Assembly: GCA_963701995.1 (NCBI GenBank)
Contig: OY969693.1
Span: 124,001 to 188,000, forward strand
Origin: Methanoflorens sp963701995
GTDB taxonomy: Archaea > Halobacteriota > Bog-38 > Methanoflorentales > Methanoflorentaceae
DNA length: 64,000 nt
Direction of reading: 5' to 3'
Made by a program: the position numbers and the translations under genes
Shown: positions 53,687-63,558 of the stretch, in pieces
How positions within the stretch are numbered: the first letter of the stretch is position 1
Layout: the number at the start of each line of letters is the position of its first letter
The notes under the pieces: model-generated
Seen by the model: only the letters and a program-made list of their open reading frames with translations
What the model was told of the DNA's origin: nothing
The model's database searches: none

Positions 53687-54853
53687 ATGGAAATAGGAGG
53701 TTTTTTTGAATTTCCTAGATTTGCTGATATTGATAATGGTGATTCAACGTATCACCATTTAACTAGCTTATACGAAAATTATAGTTTTTTTAGAGACGGC
53801 AGGCAGGCAATTAAAGCTGTCCTGCAAAATACAGATGAAATCAAAAATAGACCGTGTTATTTACCGTCATATCTGTGTGATTCGATTATACAACCTTTCA
53901 CCGAAATGAACTTAAAAGTGAATCTGTACGGTCACGAGGATCCGTTAAAGCCAATTTTGAATGCGGATATTGCTAACTCAGTGATCTTGATTATTGATTA
54001 TTTTGGAACGGAATCTGTTTCCAACACAGAAATTCGTGAGTTATTAGATAGAGATAACATCGTAATTATGGATTTAAGTCATTCAATACTTGATAACAAC
54101 AGATTTTCGATCAAGCATGACTGTTACTATCTAATTGCTAGTCTAAGAAAGCTCTTTCCTATCCCAGATGGAGGAATAGTCTACCACAATACAGAGAAAT
54201 TCGTGGCAAGTGATATTTTTCCCAAAGACTACGAATCAAAGTTGGAAGCTATGGTTTTGAGATATCTATATCTAAATGGGATAACCGTGGATAATGTGCC
54301 TGCCCATGACGACAAAAAGCTTGATTCCGTTTTTGAAGCTTGGTATACCAAAAAGCCTGTAGGATTTGAAAAACGTTTAGAAGCTGTGAAAAGGCATTAT
54401 TTGGCGCTTCATTATGAATATGAGCTGAAAAAATATGAACATCAAGTAATACCCCAAAGTATCCCTGCTATTTCATTGTATATCTTGCATAATATCTCTT
54501 ATTCGAATATTATTAACAGCAGAGCTGAGAATCTAAAATTTATGTACGACAATATTATACAAAAGGATTTATTTTTATTCAATCTTGACGATATCAAAAG
54601 TCCATTTTTGCTGCCGTTAAGATTTAAATCTGAAGAAGAAAGAGATTTATTCAAAAACTCGCTAATAACGGCTGATATTTATCCGCCAATCGTATGGGAC
54701 ATAGAAGAGTATGTACCTAGCGAATACGTTTACGAACGTGACTTAAGCAAAAGGATGCTTACAATACCTATCGACCAGAGGTATAAACCCGAAGACCTAT
54801 CAAAAGCTGTTGCCATAATAAATCACACTTATCAGAGAATACAACAAAGCTAA
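53687..54853 (+). CDS. PLP-dependent transferase fold, DegT-like (AT-rich, probably acquired)
   Basis: 388 residues, good GAGGTG ribosome site. The layout is that of DegT/DnrJ-type aminotransferases: YSFFRDGRQAIKAVLQN, RPCYLPSYLCDSIIQPF, SVILIIDYFGTESVSN, NIVIMDLSHSILDNN and ASLRKLFPIPDGGIVYHNT, where Lys in SLRKLFPIPDGG would bind PLP and Asp in MDLSHS would hold its ring nitrogen. Overall similarity to the true DegT gene at 55228-56334 is low. Codons are strikingly AT-rich (AAA, TTA, ATT, AGA), unlike neighbours, suggesting recent transfer. Probably makes an amino sugar. Confidence 0.72.
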   Translation: MEIGGFFEFPRFADIDNGDSTYHHLTSLYENYSFFRDGRQAIKAVLQNTDEIKNRPCYLPSYLCDSIIQPFTEMNLKVNLYGHEDPLKPILNADIANSVILIIDYFGTESVSNTEIRELLDRDNIVIMDLSHSILDNNRFSIKHDCYYLIASLRKLFPIPDGGIVYHNTEKFVASDIFPKDYESKLEAMVLRYLYLNGITVDNVPAHDDKKLDSVFEAWYTKKPVGFEKRLEAVKRHYLALHYEYELKKYEHQVIPQSIPAISLYILHNISYSNIINSRAENLKFMYDNIIQKDLFLFNLDDIKSPFLLPLRFKSEEERDLFKNSLITADIYPPIVWDIEEYVPSEYVYERDLSKRMLTIPIDQRYKPEDLSKAVAIINHTYQRIQQS

Positions 54854-55097
54854 CAAACAGATATTTTCGTATTTTTGCAAGCTGCCGCAAGTTGCTTCAC
54901 GTTTTTTCAAGAACAGGCTATGGTCGAGAGCTGAACTGATTGCCTGATATGATTCAGATCGTATCTCTGCTTGTCGGTCCGGGATAAAAGAGGCAATCTT
55001 TTTGGTTAAAGAATGAGCTAAACGTAGCACCTAGATCAGCGCTTCGTTTGTTAGCCGCCAAATTTTTTTTGAGCACTTATCTTGTCTTATAACATTC
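54854..55097. other. Intergenic, 244 bp, nothing recognised
   Basis: Between the AT-rich gene and a GT2 relic. No gene or clear terminator seen. Confidence 0.4.
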
Positions 55098-55235
55098 TTA
55101 GAGGTGATCTCCGGCCAATACCAATGCGCCTTCAACCTTTATCAGCTCGAAGTCATCGAACTTTTGGGGATACACGCTCTCAATTGATCAAGGATTCTTT
55201 CACTCTTATATGAGGGCATAAACCACTCTAACTGA
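55098..55235 (-). pseudogene. GT2 glycosyltransferase relic, N-terminal
   Basis: The minus strand reads MPSYKSERILDQ then, after a frameshift, SIESVYPQKFDDFELIKVEG, ending at a stop (55098-55100). This matches MPSYNHEKFVSEAIESVLGQ and FEDLELIIV of the GT2 at 52416-53348. The rest is lost. It overlaps the 3' end of the aminotransferase gene. Confidence 0.75.
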
Positions 55236-56334
55236 CAGCGTCTTTAGTTGCCCTACCTATGTACTCAACTTCTTCCTCAGTCAACGAGGGAGAGAGCGGC
55301 AGAGAGAGAATTTTGGTACAGATATGCTCGGTGACTGACAAGTCTTTGGCACTCTCAAACTCTATGTAGGCTTTTTGCTTATGAACTGGTATTGGATAGT
55401 GTATCAGTGTTTGGATGCCTCTTTTTTGTAGGAGTCGCTGACATTTGTCACGCTCAGCTACTCGTATTACAAACAAATGATACACGTGCTTCGCGTAAGC
55501 ACTCTCGCCAGGCAGCACGACATCTGTGTGCTCCAGTAATTCCGTGTATAATGCCGCTAATCGCCGTCTCTTTTCATTCCATTCATCAAGTCGCGACAGC
55601 TTGGCTCGCAGTATTGCCGCTTGTAATTCGTCCAAACGGCTATTGATCCCTACAAAGTCGTGATGGTATTTCCCTGACTGGCCGTAGTTTCTCAGCAGCT
55701 TGATTCTCTCTGCGAGGCTGTTCTCGTTTGTCGTCACGATGCCACCGTCGCCGCATGCACCGAGGTTTTTTACGGGATAAAAGCTAAAACACGCAACATC
55801 GCCAAAGCTACCTACTTTTTTCCCTTTGTACTCTGCTCCATGAGCTTGACAGGCATCCTCGACTACCGAGAGATCATATTGCGTTGCTATCTTGAGGACT
55901 TCGTCTAAGTGTGCTGGGTGACCGTAAAGATGGACCGGCAGTATTGCTTTCGTTCTTTCCGTGATCTTCTCCTCTATTTTGGCAGGATCAATGCAATAAG
56001 TGTCAGGCTCCACATCGACAAAGACCGGTTTTGCGCCACATCTTGCGATGCCATCAACGGTCGACACAAACGTGTGAGAGACGGTAATTACTTCACTGTT
56101 TTCGTCTATTCGCAGAGCTTTAAGAGCGAGAAAGATAGCGTCAGAACCTGAATTTACGCCGATTCCGTACTTAGCGCCAACGTAGTTTGAAAACTCTGCT
56201 TCAAATGCGGCTCCCTCATCTCCTAAAACAAATCGCCCACTTTCGCATACTCGTTCAACTGCTTCAGATATCTCTTGTTGTATCTCCGCGTGTTCTCTTT
56301 TGGCATCAAAAAATGGGATCTGTCTCTTCACCAT
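55228..56334 (-). CDS. DegT/DnrJ-family sugar 3-aminotransferase (FdtB/QdtB-like)
   Basis: 368 residues. IPFFDAKREHAEIQQEISEA, FVLGDEGAAFEAEFSNYVGA, GVNSGSDAIFLALKALRID, VVEDACQAHGAEYKGKKVGS then FGDVACFSFYPVKNLGACGD with the PLP lysine in YPVKNLG. It is of the group that adds an amino group to dTDP-3-keto-6-deoxyhexose. The sugar 3,4-ketoisomerase of the same pathway is two genes upstream (57541), so together they should make dTDP-3-amino-3,6-dideoxy-glucose or -galactose. AT-rich DNA with TTTAAGATAAAGG lies just before the ATG. Confidence 0.9.
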   Translation of the reverse strand: MVKRQIPFFDAKREHAEIQQEISEAVERVCESGRFVLGDEGAAFEAEFSNYVGAKYGIGVNSGSDAIFLALKALRIDENSEVITVSHTFVSTVDGIARCGAKPVFVDVEPDTYCIDPAKIEEKITERTKAILPVHLYGHPAHLDEVLKIATQYDLSVVEDACQAHGAEYKGKKVGSFGDVACFSFYPVKNLGACGDGGIVTTNENSLAERIKLLRNYGQSGKYHHDFVGINSRLDELQAAILRAKLSRLDEWNEKRRRLAALYTELLEHTDVVLPGESAYAKHVYHLFVIRVAERDKCQRLLQKRGIQTLIHYPIPVHKQKAYIEFESAKDLSVTEHICTKILSLPLSPSLTEEEVEYIGRATKDAVS

Positions 56335-56489
56335 GCTTATCCTTTATCTTAAAGCGTTGCTCAGTGTGAAATAAGGCATCATGGAGCGGTCGCCCTCGCT
56401 ATAAATCGCCTTTTGTTAAGCGATGCAAGAGGGAAACAGCATTCGTGCAGTTAACGCTTTCTTTCACACGCCCTGTTTTGGAGTGGATC

Positions 56490-57452
56490 TTAGAGGGATC
56501 TGTTACTTGTCACGTCTACTCTGTAGGTATCATACATCGTAGCTCGTGCACCAAGGCCCTCTTTGTGTGCAATCAAACCTGCGTTTAGATAATGCCCGCC
56601 TTTTTCCGTTGATCTTCCGAAATCAAAATACCGCTTATTCCTGCCGCTGTAATAGTCGTGTATGAGGTAATCCCAGAGAAGCTCTCCCGCACCCATCTTC
56701 TCGCCCTCCTCACTCGCTGCTGCGTACTGTGCATGGGCGATGCTTTTGTACTCGAACATAATAACGCCCGCAAGCATAGTCTCATCCTTGTAAGCAGCGA
56801 AGAGCTTTATATTCTCTGGAAAGCTCTTCGAGAGCAGTTCCATCTCCTTTGCGGTGTGAGTTGGAGCAACACTGTATTTGCGGGCGAGGACTTCGGCGAC
56901 GAGTGACATATACGCCCCGAAATCGTCCGTTCTTTTCACTATGAGTTCATTGCGTTTACCCAGCTTTATGCGCCTTCTTTTGAGTCGGCTAAAAGGTACT
57001 TCTTGATCCAATGCTATTGTCGACGATGCATCCCGTTGAACCACCGTTGCATTATGCCGGAACAGTGCATAGAGATCTTCCTCTGCTGGGAAAATATGAT
57101 AAATATGCGGAATCGCTTTGTAAATTACGGTCTTAATCTGATGTTCGCTTAAATACACCATCAAAGCGTCAAATAGCTCTAACATCAGTCTCATTACCAT
57201 CTGCTTCCGATCAGATACTACCCCGCCAAAAGTCAAACCAGCATGACTGTAGAAGACACCATCTGCGATATTTGCGGGCATAACAGCGACCAAATTGCCT
57301 TCTTCAAAAAAAAGAAAGGAAGAATCGATGAACCGATCTGAGTGGTATTCCATGTAGTCTCGATAGAAAAGAAAACTCCCGTTATTGGCCTTGCTTATGA
57401 AGTCGTCCCACAGCGATTTGTAGTTAGATGCGTACTTGACCACTTCAATCAT
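56490..57452 (-). CDS. GNAT/FemAB-type N-acyltransferase in the amino-sugar set
   Basis: 320 residues. NGSFLFYRDYMEYHSDRFID, FSRLKRRRIKLGKRNELIVK, EVLARKYSVAPTHTAKEMEL, YKDETMLAGVIMFEYKSIAH then AQYAAASEEGEKMGAGELLW and RYFDFGRSTEKGG are the blocks of the BioF2-like/Acetyltransf_6 (GNAT) family. It lies between the ketoisomerase and aminotransferase genes, where other organisms carry a hexapeptide-repeat acetyltransferase (FdtC/QdtC). The likely job is to acylate the 3-amino group of the sugar. Gaps of 155 and 88 bp to its neighbours suit a loose operon. Confidence 0.82.
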   Translation of the reverse strand: MIEVVKYASNYKSLWDDFISKANNGSFLFYRDYMEYHSDRFIDSSFLFFEEGNLVAVMPANIADGVFYSHAGLTFGGVVSDRKQMVMRLMLELFDALMVYLSEHQIKTVIYKAIPHIYHIFPAEEDLYALFRHNATVVQRDASSTIALDQEVPFSRLKRRRIKLGKRNELIVKRTDDFGAYMSLVAEVLARKYSVAPTHTAKEMELLSKSFPENIKLFAAYKDETMLAGVIMFEYKSIAHAQYAAASEEGEKMGAGELLWDYLIHDYYSGRNKRYFDFGRSTEKGGHYLNAGLIAHKEGLGARATMYDTYRVDVTSNRSL

Positions 57453-57540
57453 ACTAGCGACTCTTATTGCCTTTCAACTAAATGTGTCTGAAACGCGAGT
57501 GAAGTTCATCTAATAGCGTCTTAGTCACCAAGAAGCCTAG

Positions 57541-58053
57541 TCAATCATCAGCCGAGTCGTGGAATGAAGTCTCACGCCGTTGTGATATAGTTACTACCTT
57601 CTCTAACGAGATAGCGCCACCGGGATATTCATTGAGGTCCTTTTGTTGCGCTCGCACCTGCGTCCTAAAAACGTCATGCTCTCGAATGTAATCCTCCTCA
57701 TCGAAATAATCTGACACCAAGACTAAGCAAACGGAGCCTGAGGAAAAATTGTCAATTTCACGCCACACCATCGGCGGGATGTATAAGCCGTAATAGGATC
57801 GATTCAAGTTATATCGTTCCTGACTCGATCCCCCGTCCAAGATAACGTCGAAACTGCCTGTCGCCGCGATGATGAACTGTTGCAGCTGCTTATGTGCGTG
57901 TCCGCCTCGCGACTCTCCGCCTGGAACGTCGTAGAGGTAGTAGACTCGTTTGATCTCAAACGGTATGTGGCGGTTCTCTTCAACGAACGTCAGATTGCCT
58001 CTCACGTCTTCAACTCTCGGAAGTTGAATTATGCGACCTATTTCTTCTGCCAT
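57541..58053 (-). CDS. dTDP-4-oxo-6-deoxyhexose 3,4-ketoisomerase (FdtA/QdtA/Tyl1a family)
   Basis: 170 residues, a single cupin domain. GNLTFVEENRHIPFEIKRVY then YLYDVPGGESRGGHAHKQLQ contain the active-site histidines (RGGHAHK); FDVILDGGSSQERYNLNR and GLYIPPMVWREIDNFSSGSV then CLVLVSDYFDEEDYIRE are near-invariant in the family. It moves the keto group from C4 to C3 of dTDP-4-keto-6-deoxyglucose, feeding the aminotransferase at 55228. The dTDP-glucose synthase and dehydratase needed earlier are not in the window. First gene of the set; GAGATGTGA upstream may be the ribosome site. Confidence 0.93.
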   Translation of the reverse strand: MAEEIGRIIQLPRVEDVRGNLTFVEENRHIPFEIKRVYYLYDVPGGESRGGHAHKQLQQFIIAATGSFDVILDGGSSQERYNLNRSYYGLYIPPMVWREIDNFSSGSVCLVLVSDYFDEEDYIREHDVFRTQVRAQQKDLNEYPGGAISLEKVVTISQRRETSFHDSADD

Positions 58054-58082
58054 GGTTCACATCTCAGCTTTTGTCAGTTTCA

Positions 58083-58530
58083 CGGTTTAAGCAAACCGAG
58101 AATCATCCGTTTATCATCATAAGTTATTCGAATTTGTATATAACTACAGCGTACACAGCGAGGTCGATGATTATGATCGGCGTCAATGGGGCATTTTCGA
58201 AAAGCAATAGTGCTAAACAACCCAACGCTAGCTAAACCGAAAATAGGTGGCACGCTCGACCTTTTTAACCTACGAGCACGGCCGCATCGTCCCAAGAAAA
58301 AGAGAGCCAAAGCAAGCGCAAAGGCTTCCGTGACCACTGTTGCAAATGATGCACCAAAGTAGTGTAATTCGGGATTAGCAGCACGTTCAGGGCTACGTTA
58401 ACTGCGACTGCAGACCTTTGTGTTGATGCTGCGCTTACAAAAAACTTGTTGGAAGTCCACCGCAGTAAAATCTCCGCGGCAATCCGCACTGCCTTTTTAG
58501 AACTGCGATCAATGGGCGATTCGGACATTG
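58083..58530 (-). pseudogene. Flippase (Wzx) relic, C-terminal part
   Basis: The minus strand reads, across frames, VNVALNVLLIPNY, then YFGASFATVVTEAFALALAL and FFLGRCGR, then LASVGLFSTIAF and finally ITYDDKRMILGLLKP-stop. These are the conserved end blocks of Wzx-type transporters (N-x-x-L-N-x-x-L-I-P-x-Y/G-x-x-G-A-S-x-A-T). Frameshifts separate them and the N-terminal two thirds are gone. It immediately precedes the ketoisomerase gene on its strand, so the amino-sugar cluster may once have had its own flippase. Confidence 0.8.
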
Positions 58531-58619
58531 AGCAATATATTTAACAAAGGTGGCAGCTAACGGCTGTCTATCAAAAGTTGAAATGATGATCACTATTAAA
58601 CACCTGTTGTTGAGATAGA

Positions 58620-59879
58620 ATGACGAGCTTGGAAATGAGAAAGGCAAATGTCCTTATAATTGCTGATCCGGCAGATGTTGAGTTTTTGGATACGGCCCTA
58701 GCTTCGAAGCAATGGAACATTTTTTGGAAGATAGTTGACTTTGAGAGACTCTATAAGAGCGCGCGAGAACTTAGTGACGCCGTGAACCAGAACGCAATTG
58801 ATTTTTTGGCGTTTTCGCGAAATGATCAAGTATGCAATCGGGTAGCCACCGCTCCAATGGTTGAAAAACTACGAACGGGATACACAACTTTCAGCGGCAT
58901 TGATGAAGCACAAAGAACTGAACAGATGGCACAATGTTTTGAGGATTTCGTCAAATGCGACAAGATGGTACGTTACGATGGAACAGGGGCAAGTGGCACG
59001 GGGGCAAGTGGCACAGGACCGGGAAACACCCAAGGAGGGAGAACGTTCTCTCTCGTCTTCGACCTGGAGCAGGTAGGCGGCGTGAAATACGGACTTCCGC
59101 GAATCCTTGCTTTGTTGGATCAATACAAGGTCAGAGCGACATTCTTCGTAACCGATCTTATAAACACTGTGTATCCGAACTGCACCCGCTTGATTGCAGA
59201 ACACGGGCACGAGGTTGGCATCCACGGGTTGTGGCACGAAGACTTACGTGGCGTTGAGTTGCTGGCGCAGAAGAAGTATATCGACCTTGCGAAATCGAGA
59301 ATGGCGGAAGACTGCCGTGGCGCAAACTATCTCCACCGAATGGACGTTAACACCGCAAAGGCCTTGATCGAAAACCAGTTCGATTACCTAATAAGTGATT
59401 CATCGAGCTATTACAGGTACTTCGCCTATCCGGAACCAGCAAAACCAATACTCATTGAAGCTGAAGAAGGTGCCATATACTCCCTACCATTTTCGATCGA
59501 CACCTACGGCTTGCCTTGGCTCCTTACTAGGAATATGGTCGACGCTTCACTTGCGCGAGGAAAAAAGCAACGCTTTGTGCATTTGACCTTGTTATGCCAC
59601 CTCTTTCGCGAAGCTTCCGTCCGAAACAGAGAACGAACTGAAAAGCTTTTGCGGTACCTAGTTGTCACTAAAGGATTGACGCCAGTAACGCTCAGTGACT
59701 TGCTGGACAACGTGCGGCGCAGTGGTTCTGTGCGCAGAACTGAAGCACCTAACATTCTTGTCAAAAGGTCGAACTCAGTTTTTCAGATTCCTCGCACAAA
59801 GGAAGACGTAATTGGTTTTGTGCCACACAATTTTTTACATTTGATGACGCGACTGAGCGGTCGACATAAGATATTCTGA
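58620..59879 (+). CDS. Polysaccharide deacetylase-family protein with N-terminal domain
   Basis: 419 residues. Residues 1-115 look like a small alpha/beta domain (ANVLIIADPADVEFLDTALA). A linker GASGTGASGTGPGN (encoded by direct repeats at 58984-59022) leads into a NodB-like domain from about 140: TFSLVFDLEQVGGVKYGLPR, ILALLDQYKVRATFFVTDLI, HGHEVGIHGLWHED (H-x3-H zinc site) and LHRMDVNTAKALIENQFDYL. Where classical deacetylases have D-D, this has DLE as in the PuuE/DA-like variants. No signal peptide, so it acts inside on a glycolipid or nucleotide sugar. Last intact gene of the second glycan block. Confidence 0.85.
   Translation: MTSLEMRKANVLIIADPADVEFLDTALASKQWNIFWKIVDFERLYKSARELSDAVNQNAIDFLAFSRNDQVCNRVATAPMVEKLRTGYTTFSGIDEAQRTEQMAQCFEDFVKCDKMVRYDGTGASGTGASGTGPGNTQGGRTFSLVFDLEQVGGVKYGLPRILALLDQYKVRATFFVTDLINTVYPNCTRLIAEHGHEVGIHGLWHEDLRGVELLAQKKYIDLAKSRMAEDCRGANYLHRMDVNTAKALIENQFDYLISDSSSYYRYFAYPEPAKPILIEAEEGAIYSLPFSIDTYGLPWLLTRNMVDASLARGKKQRFVHLTLLCHLFREASVRNRERTEKLLRYLVVTKGLTPVTLSDLLDNVRRSGSVRRTEAPNILVKRSNSVFQIPRTKEDVIGFVPHNFLHLMTRLSGRHKIF
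58980..59024 (+). repeat. Short direct repeats encoding a Gly/Thr/Ser linker
   Basis: The unit GGGGCAAGTGGCAC is repeated twice, followed by a partial unit (GGACCGGG), in frame. A slippage-prone linker between the N-terminal and NodB domains; length variation would be expected between strains. Confidence 0.75.
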
Positions 59880-61359
59880 AAGACCGAATATGAGAAACAC
59901 ACGTCAATCCACGATTTTCGCTACAAACAGCACATAGCAAGGAATTCGAGCAAACTCGAATAATCAAGCAACCGCGGCGCGACTTCACTCAGAAAGGTGG
60001 ATTTGAAAAAAGATCTTGGAACTCTCTTTCACAGGTCAGACGTCCTGCTGCGAAGTCTGGCACCAGACACAAGATAAGCTGATAAATTCGCAACTAGTCG
60101 CTTGGTTAAGCAGTTTAAGCAGGCCATACCTAACGCTTTTTCCTAAATAAGGCAGAAGTCTAATGCCTCCAGTGATAGCAAAAACATTGTCGTTGCAGTT
60201 CAGTGTAAGACTTCCGTCATAAAAAATCGTGGTCCGCATTCTTCGATGCAGTGATCAGCAATAGCTATGTTGAGACCTCTGCGCGATTGTCTATGGCACG
60301 CCGCAATGAACATAGCGAACCCTAGCTTTGTCGTGCTGGCCCAGAAAAAATTTAAGTCAAAAAGGCTTGTGCAGATTCTACAACAGCAGCGTAATGAACT
60401 GCACGAAGAGCGGGCAACTTCGTCGAAAGCGTTGCCTGATATCTTGACGTGAATTCGACAGCGTCGCTCGAACGAATCGAAAGTGGCGTCAGGGGAATCA
60501 GCCGAGCGTGGATGGCAATAGATTAGATAGCAAAAGCTGCTGAGGGCGAACGAAGTATAAGTGCGTCAAAGCTCGTAATTGCCGAGCATTCGCGCTCCTC
60601 GCAGTATACAACGCGTTGCGTCCATGCGCCATACGACACCTCAAAGTCGGTCAACTCAAGCTGCAGTCAAGGAAAAAAAAGGCAAACTTCACGTTTTCGC
60701 CGAACATAAAAAAGAACAGTTGAACCTGCGATCCTCTGCATCCGGCAGTTGTTGGCACTATAAAACGTTTTAGCGCACGATTTTGAAGAAAACGACGATG
60801 AAACGCCCCTATTTGCGATTCTTTTTAAAAGTGGCTACAAAGGCAAAAATCCTCCTTCCGCGTGTTCTTAATTCAACGGAGGCACTTTTTGGTTAAGCGA
60901 CTTCCGCAAGTCTGCTGAACAATTTGGAGACAATATCGGCTGGGATACGACGAACCGTATGTATGTTTTAGCGCACGGGATGACCGGGGTCGGCTGGGAT
61001 CACTGCAAACACCCGCTCCCGGAAGGTGTATACGAAATTTATACGCGGTCTTGGCGAGATGTTCAACTTTCGAAATGAGTTGCCAGATCCAAAGGGTCGG
61101 TTTATCGGCTGTGATTTGACGCTTGGATATACCAGCTCTCCATTTTTCAGAGTTTGGTTGCTGTCCTTGTGTCGTACTTTAAGTGGATCTTGCAGGCATC
61201 CGCTGCCTGAGCACGTGCATGATGTGTACATACAGACGTCTGGGCTAGAGAAACTCCCCGGCAGTTGATTATTAGTCAAAAAGCAGTCATTCCACGATCG
61301 TCTGTTTGGGATTGTGTAATGACAATTGCACAGTGAACTTCGTGACGTGACTGTGATGT
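59880..61359. other. Long gene-poor region, about 1.5 kb
   Basis: Many short frames on both strands, none with a family I recognise, a ribosome site or a convincing composition. Frames at 60267-60452 (+) and 61026-61268 (+) are the most protein-like, but I cannot support either. It may be decayed coding DNA between the glycan block and the beta-lactamase gene. Confidence 0.5.
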
Positions 61360-63389
61360 TCACCATTTGAATCCAATGAGGTTCCAGTAGTCGAGCCATG
61401 CGATAAAGGCAAGGGCTGCCCCTACAACGACCGTGTAGTGGATTCTGCCAAACGTGGTCCAGTAGCGACGGGCCCAGGCGAGGACAGCTAAAACTATGCC
61501 CCCGGCGGTGAGGGCGATCGCGATGAGCGGGAGGGCGAGCCATGCGACGATGGGTGGAGGGATGGTGATACTACTGGTTAGATACTCGAATTGCACGGTG
61601 CCAAGTACGAAATGGAGGAGGAACGGAATGAGGAAGACAATCCAATAGAGCAGGCCTGTAAAGCCCATAAGCCAGTGCGCAAGGGAAGAAAGGCGAGTGT
61701 GCCTCCCTTCGTTTGTGCTTTCAGCGTGCCGCCAACGTCGCCGGCGCACGCGGAGCGCGCCTAGAGGCCAGATCGCTGCAGAAGCGAAGACGGCAAGGCA
61801 GAGGTAGCCGAGGTTCGTGACGTCGGCAGGGGTGGCGTACCAGGGGAGGCGCTCGTAGTATTGTGGTTCTGCATCTGAGTGGAGATACGTGGTGCCGTTG
61901 TCAGTGGTAAAGATGAGGTGGTAGCCACCTCCAAACGTTGTATTCCCGTCCGGGGCCTCGAACACAAGCGGTGCCACCTCTACGAAGTTCCCAGGCACGC
62001 CGGACAAAGTGAGCGTGCCGTTCGCGTATCCGGTGACGCTGAGGGTCGAGCTCCCGACGTCTGTTGCCCAAGCACCAAAATACTTAAGGACAGTGGTGTA
62101 TACGCTCAGCGTACTCTGGTAGGTGCCCGTCAAAGTCTGCGCGTCGCTGAAGTTCGCTTGCTTCGGCGAGGGTGGCGTGTAAGGGTAGTAGTGATCAAGA
62201 AACTTCTGCGTGAGGTCCTGCAAGGCCAGATCCCCCCAGTACCGCCTTCCCCAGCACTATTGTAAGAGACGAACAAACCGACGTTACGCTCAGGCAACAG
62301 GAAGATCTCGCTGCGAAAATATGCGGTGTAACCTGTGTGGCTGATGCTACTCTCGTTGTTCTGGTTGCCCATAAAAAACCCGAGTGCGAATTTGGTGTAG
62401 GGATCAGGGGTGAAGTGGGCGCTGTGCATGTCAAGGGCGGTCGAGGTGTTGAGGATACGCGTGCCGTTGTACTCGCCGTTTTGGAGTTGAGCGATCATAA
62501 ACTTCGCCACGTCGCTGGCGGTGCTGTGGATGGCGCCAATAGGAGCCATTCCGATAGTCCAGTCTTGCGTTTGCTGAAATGTGCCGTCTTTATAGGCGTA
62601 CGTCTTTGAGACGTTCTCGACCAACGGTGACGGCACCGGCTGCTCGATCGTCGTGTTGTTCATGCCAAGCGGGGTGAAGATCTTCTCTGCGACGTACTGG
62701 TTGAAGGGTATGCCCGAGACCTCCTGGATGATGTAGCCGGCGAGGGCAGCCCCCCAATCGGAATACGACCAGACCTGCCCCGGTGGCCAGATGCGCGCGG
62801 GCATGGTCTGAGCAAGGGTCGCGCCGAGGGGCTGGATGTCCTTAGGATCAGAAACCGCTACCCCCTCAGGTTGCGCTTCAAACCCCGCTGTATGGGTCAT
62901 CAGATTCTCCATGGTGATCGGCTGCGGGAACGTCGCAGGGATCTTGAAGTCGGTGAGGTAGGTGTTGACGTCGGCATGGGGGTCGATCTTGCCCTCCTCG
63001 ACGAGCTGCATGACGGCCGTCCAGGTGAAGAGCTTGGTCACTGAGCCGATCTCAAAGAGCGTCGCGTTCGCGTCGACGGGCGTCTTGTTAGCTACGTCAG
63101 CGTACCCGTACCCGTTGGCGTAGAGGAGCTTGCCATCCTTGACCACAGCGATCGTTGCGCCGGGGATGTGATAGGTTGAAAGCTCATCAGAAATGGTGGT
63201 ATTGAGGAAGGAAGCGAGTTCAGTGACGTTTTGGGGGCCACGAGTCGTGTTATTCGCTGAAAGCAGAGTAGGAGGGGGGGCTTGCCCAGCGACATACAGA
63301 CACGGAGCGAGTCCTGCTGCGAGAAGCATTACGATGAGCGCAAGTATGGTTACAAGTGATCGAGGAGGCGAGTGTCTCGTTTTTTTCAC
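61360..63389 (-). pseudogene. Secreted beta-lactamase-fold serine hydrolase with membrane C-terminus, one-base frameshift
   Basis: Two frames form one gene. The first, from GTG 63389 (VKKTRHSPPRSLVTILALIV signal; a TTG at 63455 is in frame), has the class C/penicillin-binding motifs GSVTKLFTWTAVMQLVEEGK (S-x-x-K), VWSYSDWGAALAGYI (Y-x-N/D) and SISHTGYTAYF (H-T-G). A C run at 62232-62237 (G6 on the coding strand) is one base short; adding one G joins GGTGG to DLALQDLTQKFLDHYYPYTP in the second frame (to 61360), which ends in five or so membrane helices. Full product about 675 residues. Substrate unknown. It could be a sequencing slip. Confidence 0.85.
62232..62237 (-). other. Frameshift site in the beta-lactamase-fold gene
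   Basis: C6 on the plus strand, G6 on the coding strand. Seven G would restore one reading frame through both halves. Confidence 0.8.
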
Positions 63390-63558
63390 CTTCGTCTTTT
63401 GCCTCAGGATTCTTCCCGGATGCCGCCAAAAATGGAGAACTGGGGGAACGATCAACCACGCGCCTTTTTACAAGGGTCAGGGTTGTTGATGTTCAATTTT
63501 ACAGTTTTGCTGCAGTTTAGTGAAGGAACTGATACCATAGCTATAAGAAACGCAGCAA

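Noticed and set aside
61026..61268. 80-codon plus-strand frame with MFNFRNELPDPKGRFIG
   Set aside because: Protein-like in part, but no ribosome site, no family recognised and it lies in a decayed region.
60968..61543. 191-codon open frame on the minus strand
   Set aside because: It overlaps the 3' end of the beta-lactamase-fold gene in another frame and its composition (many C, R, P, S) is not protein-like.
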